Part shown: positions 34,388-43,138 of the stretch, one piece after another
Numbering within the stretch: the stretch's first letter is position 1
Layout: each line of letters begins with the position of its first letter
From: WVYX01 sp039586815
GTDB taxonomy: Bacteria > Gemmatimonadota > Gemmatimonadetes > Gemmatimonadales > GWC2-71-9
Assembly: GCA_039586815.1 (NCBI GenBank)
Contig: JBDHJR010000013.1
Coordinates: 194,264-258,263 of the forward strand
Direction: 5' to 3'
Length of the DNA stretch: 64,000 nucleotides
Notes under the pieces: model-generated
Databases searched by the model: none
What the model saw: only the letters and a program-made list of their open reading frames with translations
Told to the model about the DNA's origin: nothing
Made by a program: the position numbers and the translations under genes

Positions 34388-36973
34388 GTGAATCAACAGA
34401 AGCTCGGTCCCGTTTGTGTCCTGTTCGCCGCTCTGCTCGTTGCCGTGCCGGCGGCGCAGGCCCAGGTGCCAACCTTCGAGGAGGTGGTCGGACACGCGTT
34501 CGGTGAGCGTGCCACGCAGCACCACCAGATGGTGTCATACCTGCACCGCTTGGCCGAGACGTCACCTCGCGTGACGGTCACGGTGCAGGGCGAGAGCTGG
34601 GAGGGCCGCGAGCTGATGCTCGCGGTGGTCACTTCGCCCGAAAACCACGCCCGGATCGAGGAGATTCGGACCGGCTCTCTGCGGCTGGCGGATCCGCGCG
34701 GCACGACGCCCGAGCAGGCCCAGTCGCTGATTCGCAGCCAGCCCGCGGTGGTGTGGTTCGGCGGCTCGATTCACGGGTTCGAGCTTTCGGGTGCGGAGGG
34801 GGCGCTCAAGCTGCTGGAGCACCTGACGACACGGGACGATGCGGCCACCCTGGAGGTGCTCGAGAACACGGTCGTGCTGATCGACCCGATGCTCAATCCG
34901 GATGGGCGCGAGGCGTTCGTCCAGATCAACTACCAGAACGAGGGTCGCGAGCCGAACCCCGACCCGCAGGACTGGGCCAACAGCTTCACCTTCTGGCAAG
35001 CGCTCAAGTTCCGCACGGGGCACTACTACTTCGACACCAATCGCGATTGGTTCGCCCACACGCAGAGGGAGACGCGGGATCGCATGCCGCATCTCCACGC
35101 GTGGCGGGCCCAGGTGGCCGTGGACATGCACGAGATGGGCTCGGGACAGGAGTTCTTTTTCGACCCACCAACCGATCCCACGAACCGGCACTTCCCGGCC
35201 TTTGCGCTGCGCTGGTTTCAGCGCTTCGGCAATGCCTACGCACAGGCCTTCGACTCGGCCGGTTTCCAGTACACCACGCGTGAGCTGTTCAACTACTTCT
35301 ACCCGGGCTACACCTCCAACCGAGGGTACCAGGGCGCGGTGGCCATGCTGTTCGAGCAGGGCTCGAGCCGCGGCCATGCCCTGGAGCGCCCCGACGGCAC
35401 GGTGCGCACGCTGGCCGACGCGCTGGAGCAGCAGTACGTGGCGGCGTGGACGGCGGCCCGCACGGCCGCCACCGGCCGAGAGGAATTGCTGAACGACTAC
35501 TTCGGCTCGCAGCAGGGGGCGATCGCCGACGGGCGGCAGGGAGTGCGCCGCTACCTGATTGCCAATGAGGGCGACCCCGTGCTGGTACGGGAGCTGGTGC
35601 AGTTGCTGCAGCGCAACGCGATCGAGGTATCGGTGCTGAGCCAGGCGGTGACCCTGTCGGGGGTGCGCGACCGTCTGGGAACGACGCTGGGTCGCCGCAA
35701 CTTCCCTGCGGGCACCTACGTGGTGGAGGCGGCGCAGCCTTCGGGGCGCCTGCTGCGCACGTTGCTGGAGCCGGAGACACCGCAGCCGGAGGACTTCCTC
35801 AGGGAGGCTCGCGCCCGGGTGGAGCGGGGTGAGAACCCCCGGTTCTACGACATCACGGGCTGGTCCTTGCCGCTGCTGTTCAACGTCGGCGGCTACTCCA
35901 GCAGCGACGGCCGTCAGTTGCCGACCGAGCCGCTGGTACGGCCGCAGCTGTTGATCGCGCCCGAGCCCATGCCGCGGGCGGGCTATGCCTACGTGCTGGA
36001 CGGTCGCTCCGCCGCGTCGCTCGCCGCCCTCTACCACCTGCGGCACGAGGGCTACCGCGCCTCGGTGCTCACCAAGCAGAGTCGCATCGCGGGACAGGTG
36101 GTGCACGGCGGATCGGTGATCGTACGCGTGGGCCACAACGATTCGACGGTGCACCAGGCGGTGGAGCGGCTTGCGGGCCGTTTCGGCGTCGAGGTGCTGC
36201 CCATGCACACCGGGCTGTCGGACTCCGGTTACCCGCCGCTCGGCTCGGGCTGGTACGGCTTCATGGTGAAGAAGCCGTCGATCGCCATCCTCGCCGAGAA
36301 TCCGGTGTTCGGATACTCGTTCGGCTGGGCGTGGTACACCCTGGAAGAACAGCACGGGATTCCCACGGCGGTGCTGCGCACCGGCGCCGTCGCGAACACG
36401 GATCTCTCGCAGTACAACGTGCTGGTGATCCCCGCTGCGTCCGGCGAGGCGCTCGAGCGGGAGCTGGGCGAGCAGGGCACGGAGCGCATCACACAGTGGG
36501 TGCGCGACGGGGGAACGCTCGTGGCCATCGGCTCCGCCACCGAGTTCGTGCGGGAACAGCTCGAGTTGATCGAGCTACGCAGCTGGTACGAAACCGACGA
36601 CGGCGAGGAAGCCCAGCACTTCGGTGTGCCGGGCGCGATCTTCCGGGCCACGCTCGACCAGGGCTTCTGGATGTCGGCGGGATACGACGCTGGGGACTTC
36701 CCCGTCCTGGTGGACTCCGACCGGCTCTACCTGGCTCCCGAGGGGCCGCCCTCGACGCGCCAGCGGGTGGTTGCCCGCTACGGGGCCAAGCTCTCTGGCC
36801 ATGCCTGGCAGGAGACGTTGGAGCGGATTCCCGATGCGGTGTTCGCGTACGAGGAGCGCGTAGGTGGAGGCCGCGTGATTGCGTTCGCCGAGGACCCCAA
36901 CTATCGCGCGTACTTCCGGGGCGCGAACCGGATGTTCCTCAACGCGGTGATCCTGGGGCCGAGCGCACCGTAG
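34388..36973 (+). CDS. Exported M14-family zinc carboxypeptidase with C-terminal extension
   Basis: 861 residues, GTG start with AAGGAG at good distance. Signal peptide about 1-26 (ends AAQAQ). The M14 domain (about 35-380) has Zn ligands H129 and E132 (SIHGFELSG), H248 (VDMHEMGSG), and the substrate-binding phrase NPDGR at 170-174. After about residue 520 a class-I-glutamine-amidotransferase-like domain follows (PSIAILAENPVFGYSFGW, VIPAASGEAL), a layout used by large exported M14 peptidases of this phylum. It should cleave peptides from their C-terminus in the periplasm or outside. A long hairpin follows the stop. Confidence 0.92.
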   Translation: MNQQKLGPVCVLFAALLVAVPAAQAQVPTFEEVVGHAFGERATQHHQMVSYLHRLAETSPRVTVTVQGESWEGRELMLAVVTSPENHARIEEIRTGSLRLADPRGTTPEQAQSLIRSQPAVVWFGGSIHGFELSGAEGALKLLEHLTTRDDAATLEVLENTVVLIDPMLNPDGREAFVQINYQNEGREPNPDPQDWANSFTFWQALKFRTGHYYFDTNRDWFAHTQRETRDRMPHLHAWRAQVAVDMHEMGSGQEFFFDPPTDPTNRHFPAFALRWFQRFGNAYAQAFDSAGFQYTTRELFNYFYPGYTSNRGYQGAVAMLFEQGSSRGHALERPDGTVRTLADALEQQYVAAWTAARTAATGREELLNDYFGSQQGAIADGRQGVRRYLIANEGDPVLVRELVQLLQRNAIEVSVLSQAVTLSGVRDRLGTTLGRRNFPAGTYVVEAAQPSGRLLRTLLEPETPQPEDFLREARARVERGENPRFYDITGWSLPLLFNVGGYSSSDGRQLPTEPLVRPQLLIAPEPMPRAGYAYVLDGRSAASLAALYHLRHEGYRASVLTKQSRIAGQVVHGGSVIVRVGHNDSTVHQAVERLAGRFGVEVLPMHTGLSDSGYPPLGSGWYGFMVKKPSIAILAENPVFGYSFGWAWYTLEEQHGIPTAVLRTGAVANTDLSQYNVLVIPAASGEALERELGEQGTERITQWVRDGGTLVAIGSATEFVREQLELIELRSWYETDDGEEAQHFGVPGAIFRATLDQGFWMSAGYDAGDFPVLVDSDRLYLAPEGPPSTRQRVVARYGAKLSGHAWQETLERIPDAVFAYEERVGGGRVIAFAEDPNYRAYFRGANRMFLNAVILGPSAP

Positions 36974-36990
36974 CGGTAGCGGGCAGCGTA

Positions 36991-37031
36991 CAACGTGCAG
37001 CGGACCGAAGACGGAGCCCCGCTGCACGTTG
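36991..37031. terminator. Long hairpin between convergent genes
   Basis: Arms CAACGTGCAGCGG (36991-37003) and CCGCTGCACGTTG (37019-37031), 13 bp perfect, 15-nt loop. A further imperfect copy of the arm sequence follows at about 37034-37051, so alternative foldings are possible. Confidence 0.7.
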
Positions 37032-37056
37032 CACGGTGCGCGTTGTACGGCAGTGA

Positions 37057-37809
37057 TCAAGCCGCCTTCTTCTCCTCCGTGTAGGGCTGCCTCAGCTCCA
37101 CCGGCTTCACCCGCTTGCGCGTTCTGAGGTTCAGGACCTCGACGAACACTGAGAAGCCCAGCGCGAAGTAGATGTAGCCGCGTGGAATCTCGTGTCCGAA
37201 GCCCTCGGCGATCAGGGTAGCGCCGATGAGCAGCAGGAACGCCAGCGCCAACATCTTGACCGTGGGGTGTTGCTCCACGAAGGCCGCGATTGGCTCCACA
37301 GAGATCAGCATCACCACCACCGCGATGATGATCGCTGCGGCCATCACCCACACCTGCTTCACCATCCCCACCGCCGTGATCACGGAGTCGAGCGAGAAAA
37401 TCATATCCAGCAGCATGATCTGCACGATCACCCCTGCGAAGGAGCGCACCACCTTGCCGCTGGCGCGTCCCTCCTCGCCCTCCAGCTTGTCGTGAATCTC
37501 ATGGGTGCCCTTGGCGAGCAGGAACAGACCCCCACCGATCAGGATGATGTCGCGTCCCGAGACCTCCCGGCCCAGGATCTCGAACAGCGGATCGGTGAGA
37601 CCCATGATCCACGCGATGGACAACAGCAGCGCCAGCCGCATCACCATGGCGCCGACGAGACCTATGCGACGTGCCTTGCGCTGCTGGTGGGCGGGGAGCT
37701 TGCCGGCGACGATCGACAGAAAGATGATGTTGTCGATCCCCAGCACGACCTCCAGCGCCGTCAGGGTGACGAGCGCGATCCAGATCTCGGGGTTGGTGAG
37801 CCAATCCAT
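37057..37809 (-). CDS. TerC-family integral membrane protein
   Basis: 250 residues from ATG 37809 (GGAGG six bases upstream); a longer frame to 37917 adds only an unlikely Pro-rich leader. Seven or so membrane helices with the conserved acidic pair of the family: LEVVLGIDNIIFLS in helix 1-2 and LDMIFSLDSVITAV in the second half. The short basic tail ends EEKKAA. TerC/Alx relatives export Mn2+ or other divalent cations or assist metallation of exported proteins. The 5' leader (37810-37960) contains a GC hairpin (arms 37893-37900 and 37906-37913) but not a recognisable yybP-ykoY manganese riboswitch. Confidence 0.92.
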   Translation of the reverse strand: MDWLTNPEIWIALVTLTALEVVLGIDNIIFLSIVAGKLPAHQQRKARRIGLVGAMVMRLALLLSIAWIMGLTDPLFEILGREVSGRDIILIGGGLFLLAKGTHEIHDKLEGEEGRASGKVVRSFAGVIVQIMLLDMIFSLDSVITAVGMVKQVWVMAAAIIIAVVVMLISVEPIAAFVEQHPTVKMLALAFLLLIGATLIAEGFGHEIPRGYIYFALGFSVFVEVLNLRTRKRVKPVELRQPYTEEKKAA

Positions 37810-38026
37810 GAATGCCTCCTCCCCACCCGGCAGCCCCGGGGAAGGGAAATTGGGACCGGGGAAAAGTAAGACCCTGCGGGGCTGTAGGGGTACGGCGGCC
37901 CACGGGGCCGCCGCCACCCGTCGAAGTCACCCTCCCGTCGTGACTTAGCTCATATCGGCAGCTTGACTCGCATCCTAGGATTACCCATCGTTCGCAGAGT
38001 TTTCCCCCGCAGCAGCGAGGATCCTC

Positions 38027-39652
38027 GTGCAGCGTAAGCACTTGCACATCGCCGGGTTGGCCGCACTGGCCGCGGCCGGGTTTGCCGCCTGCGTCTACCC
38101 CACCGACCGATCCGGGGAGCTGGAGGTCAGGATGACGACGCTCCCCACACTGTTCCTCAAGGACTCGGTGCACCTCGATGCCGCGGTGGTGGACGCCAAC
38201 GGCAACGCGCTGGACAACGCAGTGGTCGAATTCGCCGCGGCCGACCCCACCGTGCTGGCGGTCAGCCCCGACGGGCTGGTGCAGGCCGTGGCGGTCGGCA
38301 GTACGACTGTGACGGCGACCGCGGTGGAGTACCTCGAGGCTGCTCCGGTGACCCAGACGGCCGTCGTAAGAGGGCTGCTCGAGGTGGACAGCGTAGTGCC
38401 GATGACGGCCAAGTTCGGCGAGCTGGTGGAGATCTACGGGGTTGGGCTGGATACCACCGACCTGTTCTCCGTGCGGTTCGGCGGCGTGGACGCCGATGTC
38501 TTCGCATTCCAGGCGGCCGACCCGGAGAACCCGCAGGAGTTCGGCCGGCTCTGGGTGTGGATGCCGCCGCCTGCGCCGCGCGAGTCGGACCTCACCATCC
38601 TGGGGTTCAACGGCGGAGTGGTGTTCCCCGACACCATCACGGTGCAGCAGCGCGACATCTACGAGCCCAACGACAACGCCCCGTGGCATCTGGGGGATAT
38701 CCCCCTGATATGGGGCAACCCGGCCGTGGCGTTCGAGGTGCGGCCGCGCCAGGACTCGCTGCCGCCGGCCGACTGGTACACCTTCACCAACACGACGACG
38801 CTGGACCGCACGATCATCGTGCTGTCGGAGGTCGTGGGAGCGGAGACGTTCAGTGTGTTCCTCACCGACTCGCTGTGGTGGACCGGTACTCCGGGGAACC
38901 CCTGGTCGGTCGGACCGGACTCGTGGACCATCGGGCCGCGCACCTACCTGTGCAGCGGTCTCGGCTTCACGATTGGCGACACGCCGTTCGAGCTGGAGGA
39001 GTTGCCGTTCCCGTTCACGCTGGTGGCTCTGAAAGACCTGCCCGCGGGGACGTACCACATCCTGGCGCCGTACCAGCCCCAGGGTGACCCTGCGCGCTAC
39101 GAGATGCTGATCACCTCGACCTACGAGTCGGTGCGCAACCCCGACATCGCCGAGGAGAACGACTACTGTGACGTGGCGAAGCCACTCTCCATGGCGGCGG
39201 GCGCCACGCTCAGCATAGACAACTTCCGTGACATAGACTGGTTCCGGTTCCGCATTGCGCCTGCGACCGGTGACCAGAGCCTGGACATCACGACGAGTGC
39301 GGCCGATCCCGATGCCGACCTGGACGTCTACGTGGTGCGCGCCGACAGCGCGGGGGGCGACCTGGTGGACCTGGAAGTGATCCAGTTCAACGCCGCATCG
39401 GGCGTGGACGAGACGCTGATGATCGATCGCCTCACACCGGGCAACTACTACCTGATCGTGATGGACTTCCCCGGCGTCCCGACGCTGTACACGCTCGACG
39501 CCGTGTTTGGACCGCCGCGGTCGCCGCCCGCCATGGCGGGGCCGCTCGAGTCCTCGGCCATGGACGCTCTCGTGGCCAAGCGGCAGCGGGCGCGCACCGA
39601 GCAGGGGTCACGTGCCGGGCTCATGAAGCTGCTCGAGCGACTGAAGCGGTAG
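38027..39652 (+). CDS. Surface lipoprotein with Ig-like, TIG and PPC domains
   Basis: 541 residues, GTG start behind CGAGGA. Lipoprotein signal with Cys at AAGFAAC (about residue 22). Residues about 30-115 are a bacterial Ig-like (BIG2-type) domain (LAVSPDGLVQAVAVGSTTV), about 120-210 an IPT/TIG-like domain, and two pre-peptidase C-terminal-like sandwiches follow (about 215-370 and 380-500; phrases IYEPNDNAPWHLGD and DIDWFRFRIAPATGDQ). The C-terminus is a short basic helix (RAGLMKLLERLKR), unusual for such proteins. No catalytic domain, so probably an adhesive or scaffold surface protein. The stop is 9 nt before the kinase start, suggesting co-transcription. Confidence 0.85.
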   Translation: MQRKHLHIAGLAALAAAGFAACVYPTDRSGELEVRMTTLPTLFLKDSVHLDAAVVDANGNALDNAVVEFAAADPTVLAVSPDGLVQAVAVGSTTVTATAVEYLEAAPVTQTAVVRGLLEVDSVVPMTAKFGELVEIYGVGLDTTDLFSVRFGGVDADVFAFQAADPENPQEFGRLWVWMPPPAPRESDLTILGFNGGVVFPDTITVQQRDIYEPNDNAPWHLGDIPLIWGNPAVAFEVRPRQDSLPPADWYTFTNTTTLDRTIIVLSEVVGAETFSVFLTDSLWWTGTPGNPWSVGPDSWTIGPRTYLCSGLGFTIGDTPFELEELPFPFTLVALKDLPAGTYHILAPYQPQGDPARYEMLITSTYESVRNPDIAEENDYCDVAKPLSMAAGATLSIDNFRDIDWFRFRIAPATGDQSLDITTSAADPDADLDVYVVRADSAGGDLVDLEVIQFNAASGVDETLMIDRLTPGNYYLIVMDFPGVPTLYTLDAVFGPPRSPPAMAGPLESSAMDALVAKRQRARTEQGSRAGLMKLLERLKR

Positions 39653-39661
39653 CTTCGGGCG

Positions 39662-41224
39662 ATGCTCTGCACCCACTGCCACACGCCACTCCCCGACGGG
39701 ACCGAGTTCTGCCCCGCGTGCGGATCGGATCCGACCGATGCGGGCAGTGGGACGGGTGCACGGGCGGTGACGACGCAGACCGACACTCTCCTGGAGCAGT
39801 TGCGGCTGCGGGTGGAGGGTCGCTACCACGTGGAGAAGGTGCTGGGACGGGGAGGTATGGGCGTGGTATTCCTTGCCAACGAGACCTCCCTGGCGCGCCC
39901 CGTGGCCATCAAGGTGCTGCCCGCCGAGCTGTCGCACGACGAGAAGTTCGTGCAGCGCTTCGAACACGAGGCGCGCACCGCGGCCCAGCTGGATCACCCC
40001 AACATCATCCCGATCTACGCCGTCGAGGGCATAGGCGATCTGTACTTCTTCGTGATGAAGTACATCACGGGAAGGGCGCTGGACGAAATACTCGAAACGG
40101 GCAAGATGCCGGTGCAGCACACGCAGCGCATCCTGTGGGAGTCGGCCTGCGGCCTGGGGCATGCACATACCCGGGGTATCGTGCACCGCGACATCAAGCC
40201 GGCCAACATCATGATCGACGATGCGGGCCGCACCATGCTCACGGACTTCGGGATATCCAAGGCGCTGCAGTCGGCGAGCCAGTTCACGGCCACGGGGCAG
40301 GTGATCGGCACCCCGCATTACATGAGCCCCGAGCAGGCCAAGGGGCTGGAAGTCGATGGGCGCAGCGATCAGTATTCGTTGGCCGTGGTGGGCTACCGCA
40401 TGCTCTCGGGGCAGCTGCCGTTCCAGGACGACTCGGTCCACACCATCATCTACAAGCACATCTTCGAGGACCCGCCTTCGCTGCGGGACCTGTGCCCCGA
40501 CGCGCCCGAGTACGTGATCGCGTCGCTCAACAAGGCGCTGGCCAAGGATCCCGCCGACCGCTTCGCCACGATGGAGGAGTTCGCCACGGCGGTGCTGCCT
40601 ACGCACCCCGTGAGCGCTTCGACATCCTCCGGCAGCCTGCTGGTCACGGCGGGCGGCTCGCTCGACGCCGCCACCGAGATCACGACGTCGGGTGCCCAGC
40701 CGAGGCGCAAGCGTCGCTGGATGGGTGTGGTTACGGCGCTCGTCGTTTTGGGAGGTGGTACCGGTGGCGCGTACTGGTACCTCTCCACCACCGGCCAGCT
40801 CGATGCCTTGCTGGGACGCGGCGGCGATCCGGCGGCGCTTGTCGCGGCGCCGGTAGAGGATTCCGTCACCGCGGAACCGGTGCAGGACACGGCCGCGGCG
40901 GACACCGGCACGACCACGCCTGCCGTCGAGCAGCAGCAGACCGCGCCGCCCAGGCAAACGGAGCCGCAGCCCACCCGTCCGCAGCAGCAGCGGCCCGCGC
41001 CCCCGCGGATAGGGTGGCTCACCATCAACGCCACGCCGTTCGGCACTGTCTGGATCGACGGCGTCGAGATCGGCGACACGCCGGTCGTGCGCCGCGAGCT
41101 GACGCCCGGGAGGCACATTATCGAGGTGCGTCGTGAGGGGTACCGTACGGTTGTCGACACGGTGAACATCACCGCCCAGAACGAGCTTCGCCTGAGCAAG
41201 ACTCTCATTCGAGGAGAGCCATGA
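39662..41224 (+). CDS. Transmembrane Ser/Thr protein kinase with zinc ribbon and PEGA domain
   Basis: 520 residues. N-terminal zinc ribbon (C3, C6, C17, C20). Hanks-type kinase at about 55-310 with all key residues: glycine loop LGRGGMGVVF (61-70), Lys84 in VAIKVL, HRD at 175-177 (VHRDIKPANI), DFG at 195-197, and GTPHYMSPEQA. A basic patch and one membrane helix follow at about 355-380, then a Gln/Pro/Thr-rich periplasmic linker and a PEGA domain (about 440-515, TINATPFGTVWIDGVEIG). The stop overlaps the next start as ATGA. The kinase should sense an envelope signal through PEGA and phosphorylate cytoplasmic targets; neither is known. Confidence 0.95.
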   Translation: MLCTHCHTPLPDGTEFCPACGSDPTDAGSGTGARAVTTQTDTLLEQLRLRVEGRYHVEKVLGRGGMGVVFLANETSLARPVAIKVLPAELSHDEKFVQRFEHEARTAAQLDHPNIIPIYAVEGIGDLYFFVMKYITGRALDEILETGKMPVQHTQRILWESACGLGHAHTRGIVHRDIKPANIMIDDAGRTMLTDFGISKALQSASQFTATGQVIGTPHYMSPEQAKGLEVDGRSDQYSLAVVGYRMLSGQLPFQDDSVHTIIYKHIFEDPPSLRDLCPDAPEYVIASLNKALAKDPADRFATMEEFATAVLPTHPVSASTSSGSLLVTAGGSLDAATEITTSGAQPRRKRRWMGVVTALVVLGGGTGGAYWYLSTTGQLDALLGRGGDPAALVAAPVEDSVTAEPVQDTAAADTGTTTPAVEQQQTAPPRQTEPQPTRPQQQRPAPPRIGWLTINATPFGTVWIDGVEIGDTPVVRRELTPGRHIIEVRREGYRTVVDTVNITAQNELRLSKTLIRGEP

Positions 41225-42246
41225 TCCGCCGATTGTCCATTGCCGGCGCGCTGCTCATCGCGGTGTTCCCGGCCGTACTGACGGCGCAGGAGCATACCTT
41301 GGTGCGCCGCGCGCAGCAGTCGTACGACGCGCTCGACTTCGCGGGCGCTATCGGGAACGCGCGTGCCGCGCTGCAACAGCAGCTCACGCGGCAGGACCGC
41401 GTCCTGGCCTACGAGCTGCTTGGGTTCTCGTACGGCGCCCTCGACTCGACGCGCCAGGCGGTAGAGGCCTTCCGCCAGCTGATCTTCCTCGACCCCGACC
41501 GCGAGCCCGACGTCGAGCGCGTATCGCCGCGCATCACTTCGCTCTACGCGTCCGCGCTGGGCCAGGTCCTGGTCGTGCGCAGGGTGACGATCGACAGCAC
41601 GTCCATCATCGCCGGACAGGGATTCGTGCGGATCAGGTTCGAGGTCACGCGCGCGGCGCGGGCGGTGACCCGGGTCGTCGGGGGCGGGCTGGACCTGGTG
41701 GTCGACTCCGCACTGGTGGTGGCCGGCGAAACTCAGGTGTTGTGGGATCCCGTTACCGTGAGCGGCGAGCCCGTCGCGCCGGGGACGTATCAGGTAGTGG
41801 TCACGGTGTTCGAGGGGAGCAACCAGTTCGGGGCGCCCCTCGATCTGTCCCTGAGGCACTCGGCGGTGGACACGCTGGCGCAGCTCACGAGCCTGCCGGG
41901 CTATACGGAGCAACCCGAGTATGAGACTCCGGGGAGATCCTGGCAGCCGTTGGGGGTGGCGCTGCTGTACACCGGGCTCGCGGCCGGAGCGGCGGTGGCC
42001 CTGGAGAACCCCAACCTCGAGGTGGGGGAGCGCCAGCAGCTGGCCGGAGTCAGCCTGCTGACCTTGATCGCCGGCGTGGCGCTGAGCCTCAAGAAGCCAG
42101 ATCCGGTACCCGTGGAGGCCAACATCCTGTACAACCAGTTGCTGCGGGAAGAGCTGGCACGGCGCAACGCCGACATCGCGCGTCAGAACCAGGAGCGGCG
42201 ACGCCAGGTGATGCTGACGGTGGTGCCGCTCGAGGGGGCGCCATGA
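41221..42246 (+). CDS. Periplasmic TPR/Ig-like protein of the kinase operon
   Basis: 341 residues. Signal peptide residues 1-22 (ends VLTAQ). Residues about 25-115 are helical with TPR-like spacing (SYDALDFAGAIGNARAAL); about 120-210 form a FlgD-like Ig sandwich (PVAPGTYQVVVTVFEG); two hydrophobic helices follow at about 243-285 (VALLYTGLAAGAAVAL, LAGVSLLTLIAGVAL) and a charged C-terminal helix. Translationally coupled on both sides by ATGA overlaps, so it is made in step with the kinase and the barrel protein. It could be a sensor or adaptor between the kinase's PEGA domain and the outer membrane (inference). Confidence 0.82.
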   Translation: MIRRLSIAGALLIAVFPAVLTAQEHTLVRRAQQSYDALDFAGAIGNARAALQQQLTRQDRVLAYELLGFSYGALDSTRQAVEAFRQLIFLDPDREPDVERVSPRITSLYASALGQVLVVRRVTIDSTSIIAGQGFVRIRFEVTRAARAVTRVVGGGLDLVVDSALVVAGETQVLWDPVTVSGEPVAPGTYQVVVTVFEGSNQFGAPLDLSLRHSAVDTLAQLTSLPGYTEQPEYETPGRSWQPLGVALLYTGLAAGAAVALENPNLEVGERQQLAGVSLLTLIAGVALSLKKPDPVPVEANILYNQLLREELARRNADIARQNQERRRQVMLTVVPLEGAP

Positions 42247-42869
42247 GGCGCGCCCTGACAGCTGCGCTCGCCCTGGGAGTGGTGTGCGCCGGGCCGGCCG
42301 AGGCGCAGAAGATCCGGTTGGGGATCTCGGGGCTCGGCGCGTCGTACGCCGAGACCAACGAAAGCCGCAGCTGGGACGGCGGGGGAGGGGCGGGATCCGT
42401 GGTGCTGCGCATCGGGCGGTTCGGGCTCGACGCCTACGGATACGCCACCAAGTTCAAGGCCGACTCGTCCAACGTGAACGACTTCGACATGTTGGGGGGC
42501 GACGTGCGGGCAAGCTTCTTCATCGCGCCCGTGATCGCCATCGAGCTGGGCTTCGGCCGCCGCGCCACCGAGCCGGAATTCGCAGCCCAGGACCTCGGGC
42601 TGTGGCGCTTCGGCATCCTGTCGGAAATGCCCCTCACCAGTCTCGGCTTGATCTGGATTCGCGGTGCCTACCTGGCGCCCAGGTTCGAGGGGGGTGGTGA
42701 AGCGGGCCTGTCGGCCGAGGTCGGTCTCGGCATCGCGGTGGGAACTTCCAACGGGCGATTCCGGGTGCGTGCCGACTACGAGTTCCAGCGCATCGACCGC
42801 GAGGTGGAGGGCCAGGACGTGCCGATCCAGATGTCCGTGGCCAAGCTGGGTCTGGAAGTGGGGTTCTGA
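42243..42869 (+). CDS. Outer-membrane beta-barrel protein, last gene of kinase operon
   Basis: 208 residues. Signal peptide residues 1-22 (ends PAEAQ). Eight to ten amphipathic strands with Gly turns (SVVLRIGRFGLDAYGYATKF, AGLSAEVGLGIAVGTS) and a C-terminal strand ending LGLEVGF, a good BAM signal. Looks like an OmpA/OmpX-sized barrel. Its start overlaps the preceding stop (ATGA). A 12-nt gap separates its stop from the convergent small membrane gene. Ligand or pore function unknown. Confidence 0.82.
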   Translation: MRRALTAALALGVVCAGPAEAQKIRLGISGLGASYAETNESRSWDGGGGAGSVVLRIGRFGLDAYGYATKFKADSSNVNDFDMLGGDVRASFFIAPVIAIELGFGRRATEPEFAAQDLGLWRFGILSEMPLTSLGLIWIRGAYLAPRFEGGGEAGLSAEVGLGIAVGTSNGRFRVRADYEFQRIDREVEGQDVPIQMSVAKLGLEVGF

Positions 42870-42880
42870 GCGGGCCCAGT

Positions 42881-43099
42881 CTATTCCGATTCGTCGCCGG
42901 AGCGTCGCTGTGGCAGCAGCCGTAGCGCGAATCCCACGGCCAACGCGGCGATACCGATCCACACGAGCAGCGGGCGCCCCAGCCGGGCCCCGGCGAGCAC
43001 GAGCACGGCACCGGCCACCAGCGCCGCCGTTTTCCACCTCAGGTAGCGGTCGGGCCCTCGTTTGGTGCGGCTGGCGAGAAACACACCGTAGGATAGCAT
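42881..43099 (-). CDS. Small two-helix membrane protein
   Basis: 72 residues: a basic N-terminus (ASRTKRGPDRYLRWK), two hydrophobic helices (about 26-43 and 45-62) separated by GRP, and an acidic tail. No family recognised. There is no good ribosome site before the ATG, and the gene lies only 40 nt from the divergent acylase start, so coding status is moderately supported mainly by its composition. Confidence 0.5.
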   Translation of the reverse strand: MLSYGVFLASRTKRGPDRYLRWKTAALVAGAVLVLAGARLGRPLLVWIGIAALAVGFALRLLPQRRSGDESE

Positions 43100-43138
43100 C
43101 GGCTTGACCGGCCCGTCACCTTGCGGTCAGAATCAGCC

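Noticed and set aside
37810..37980. Possible yybP-ykoY manganese riboswitch ahead of terC
   Set aside because: Only a GC hairpin was found; the conserved riboswitch core sequences are not visible.
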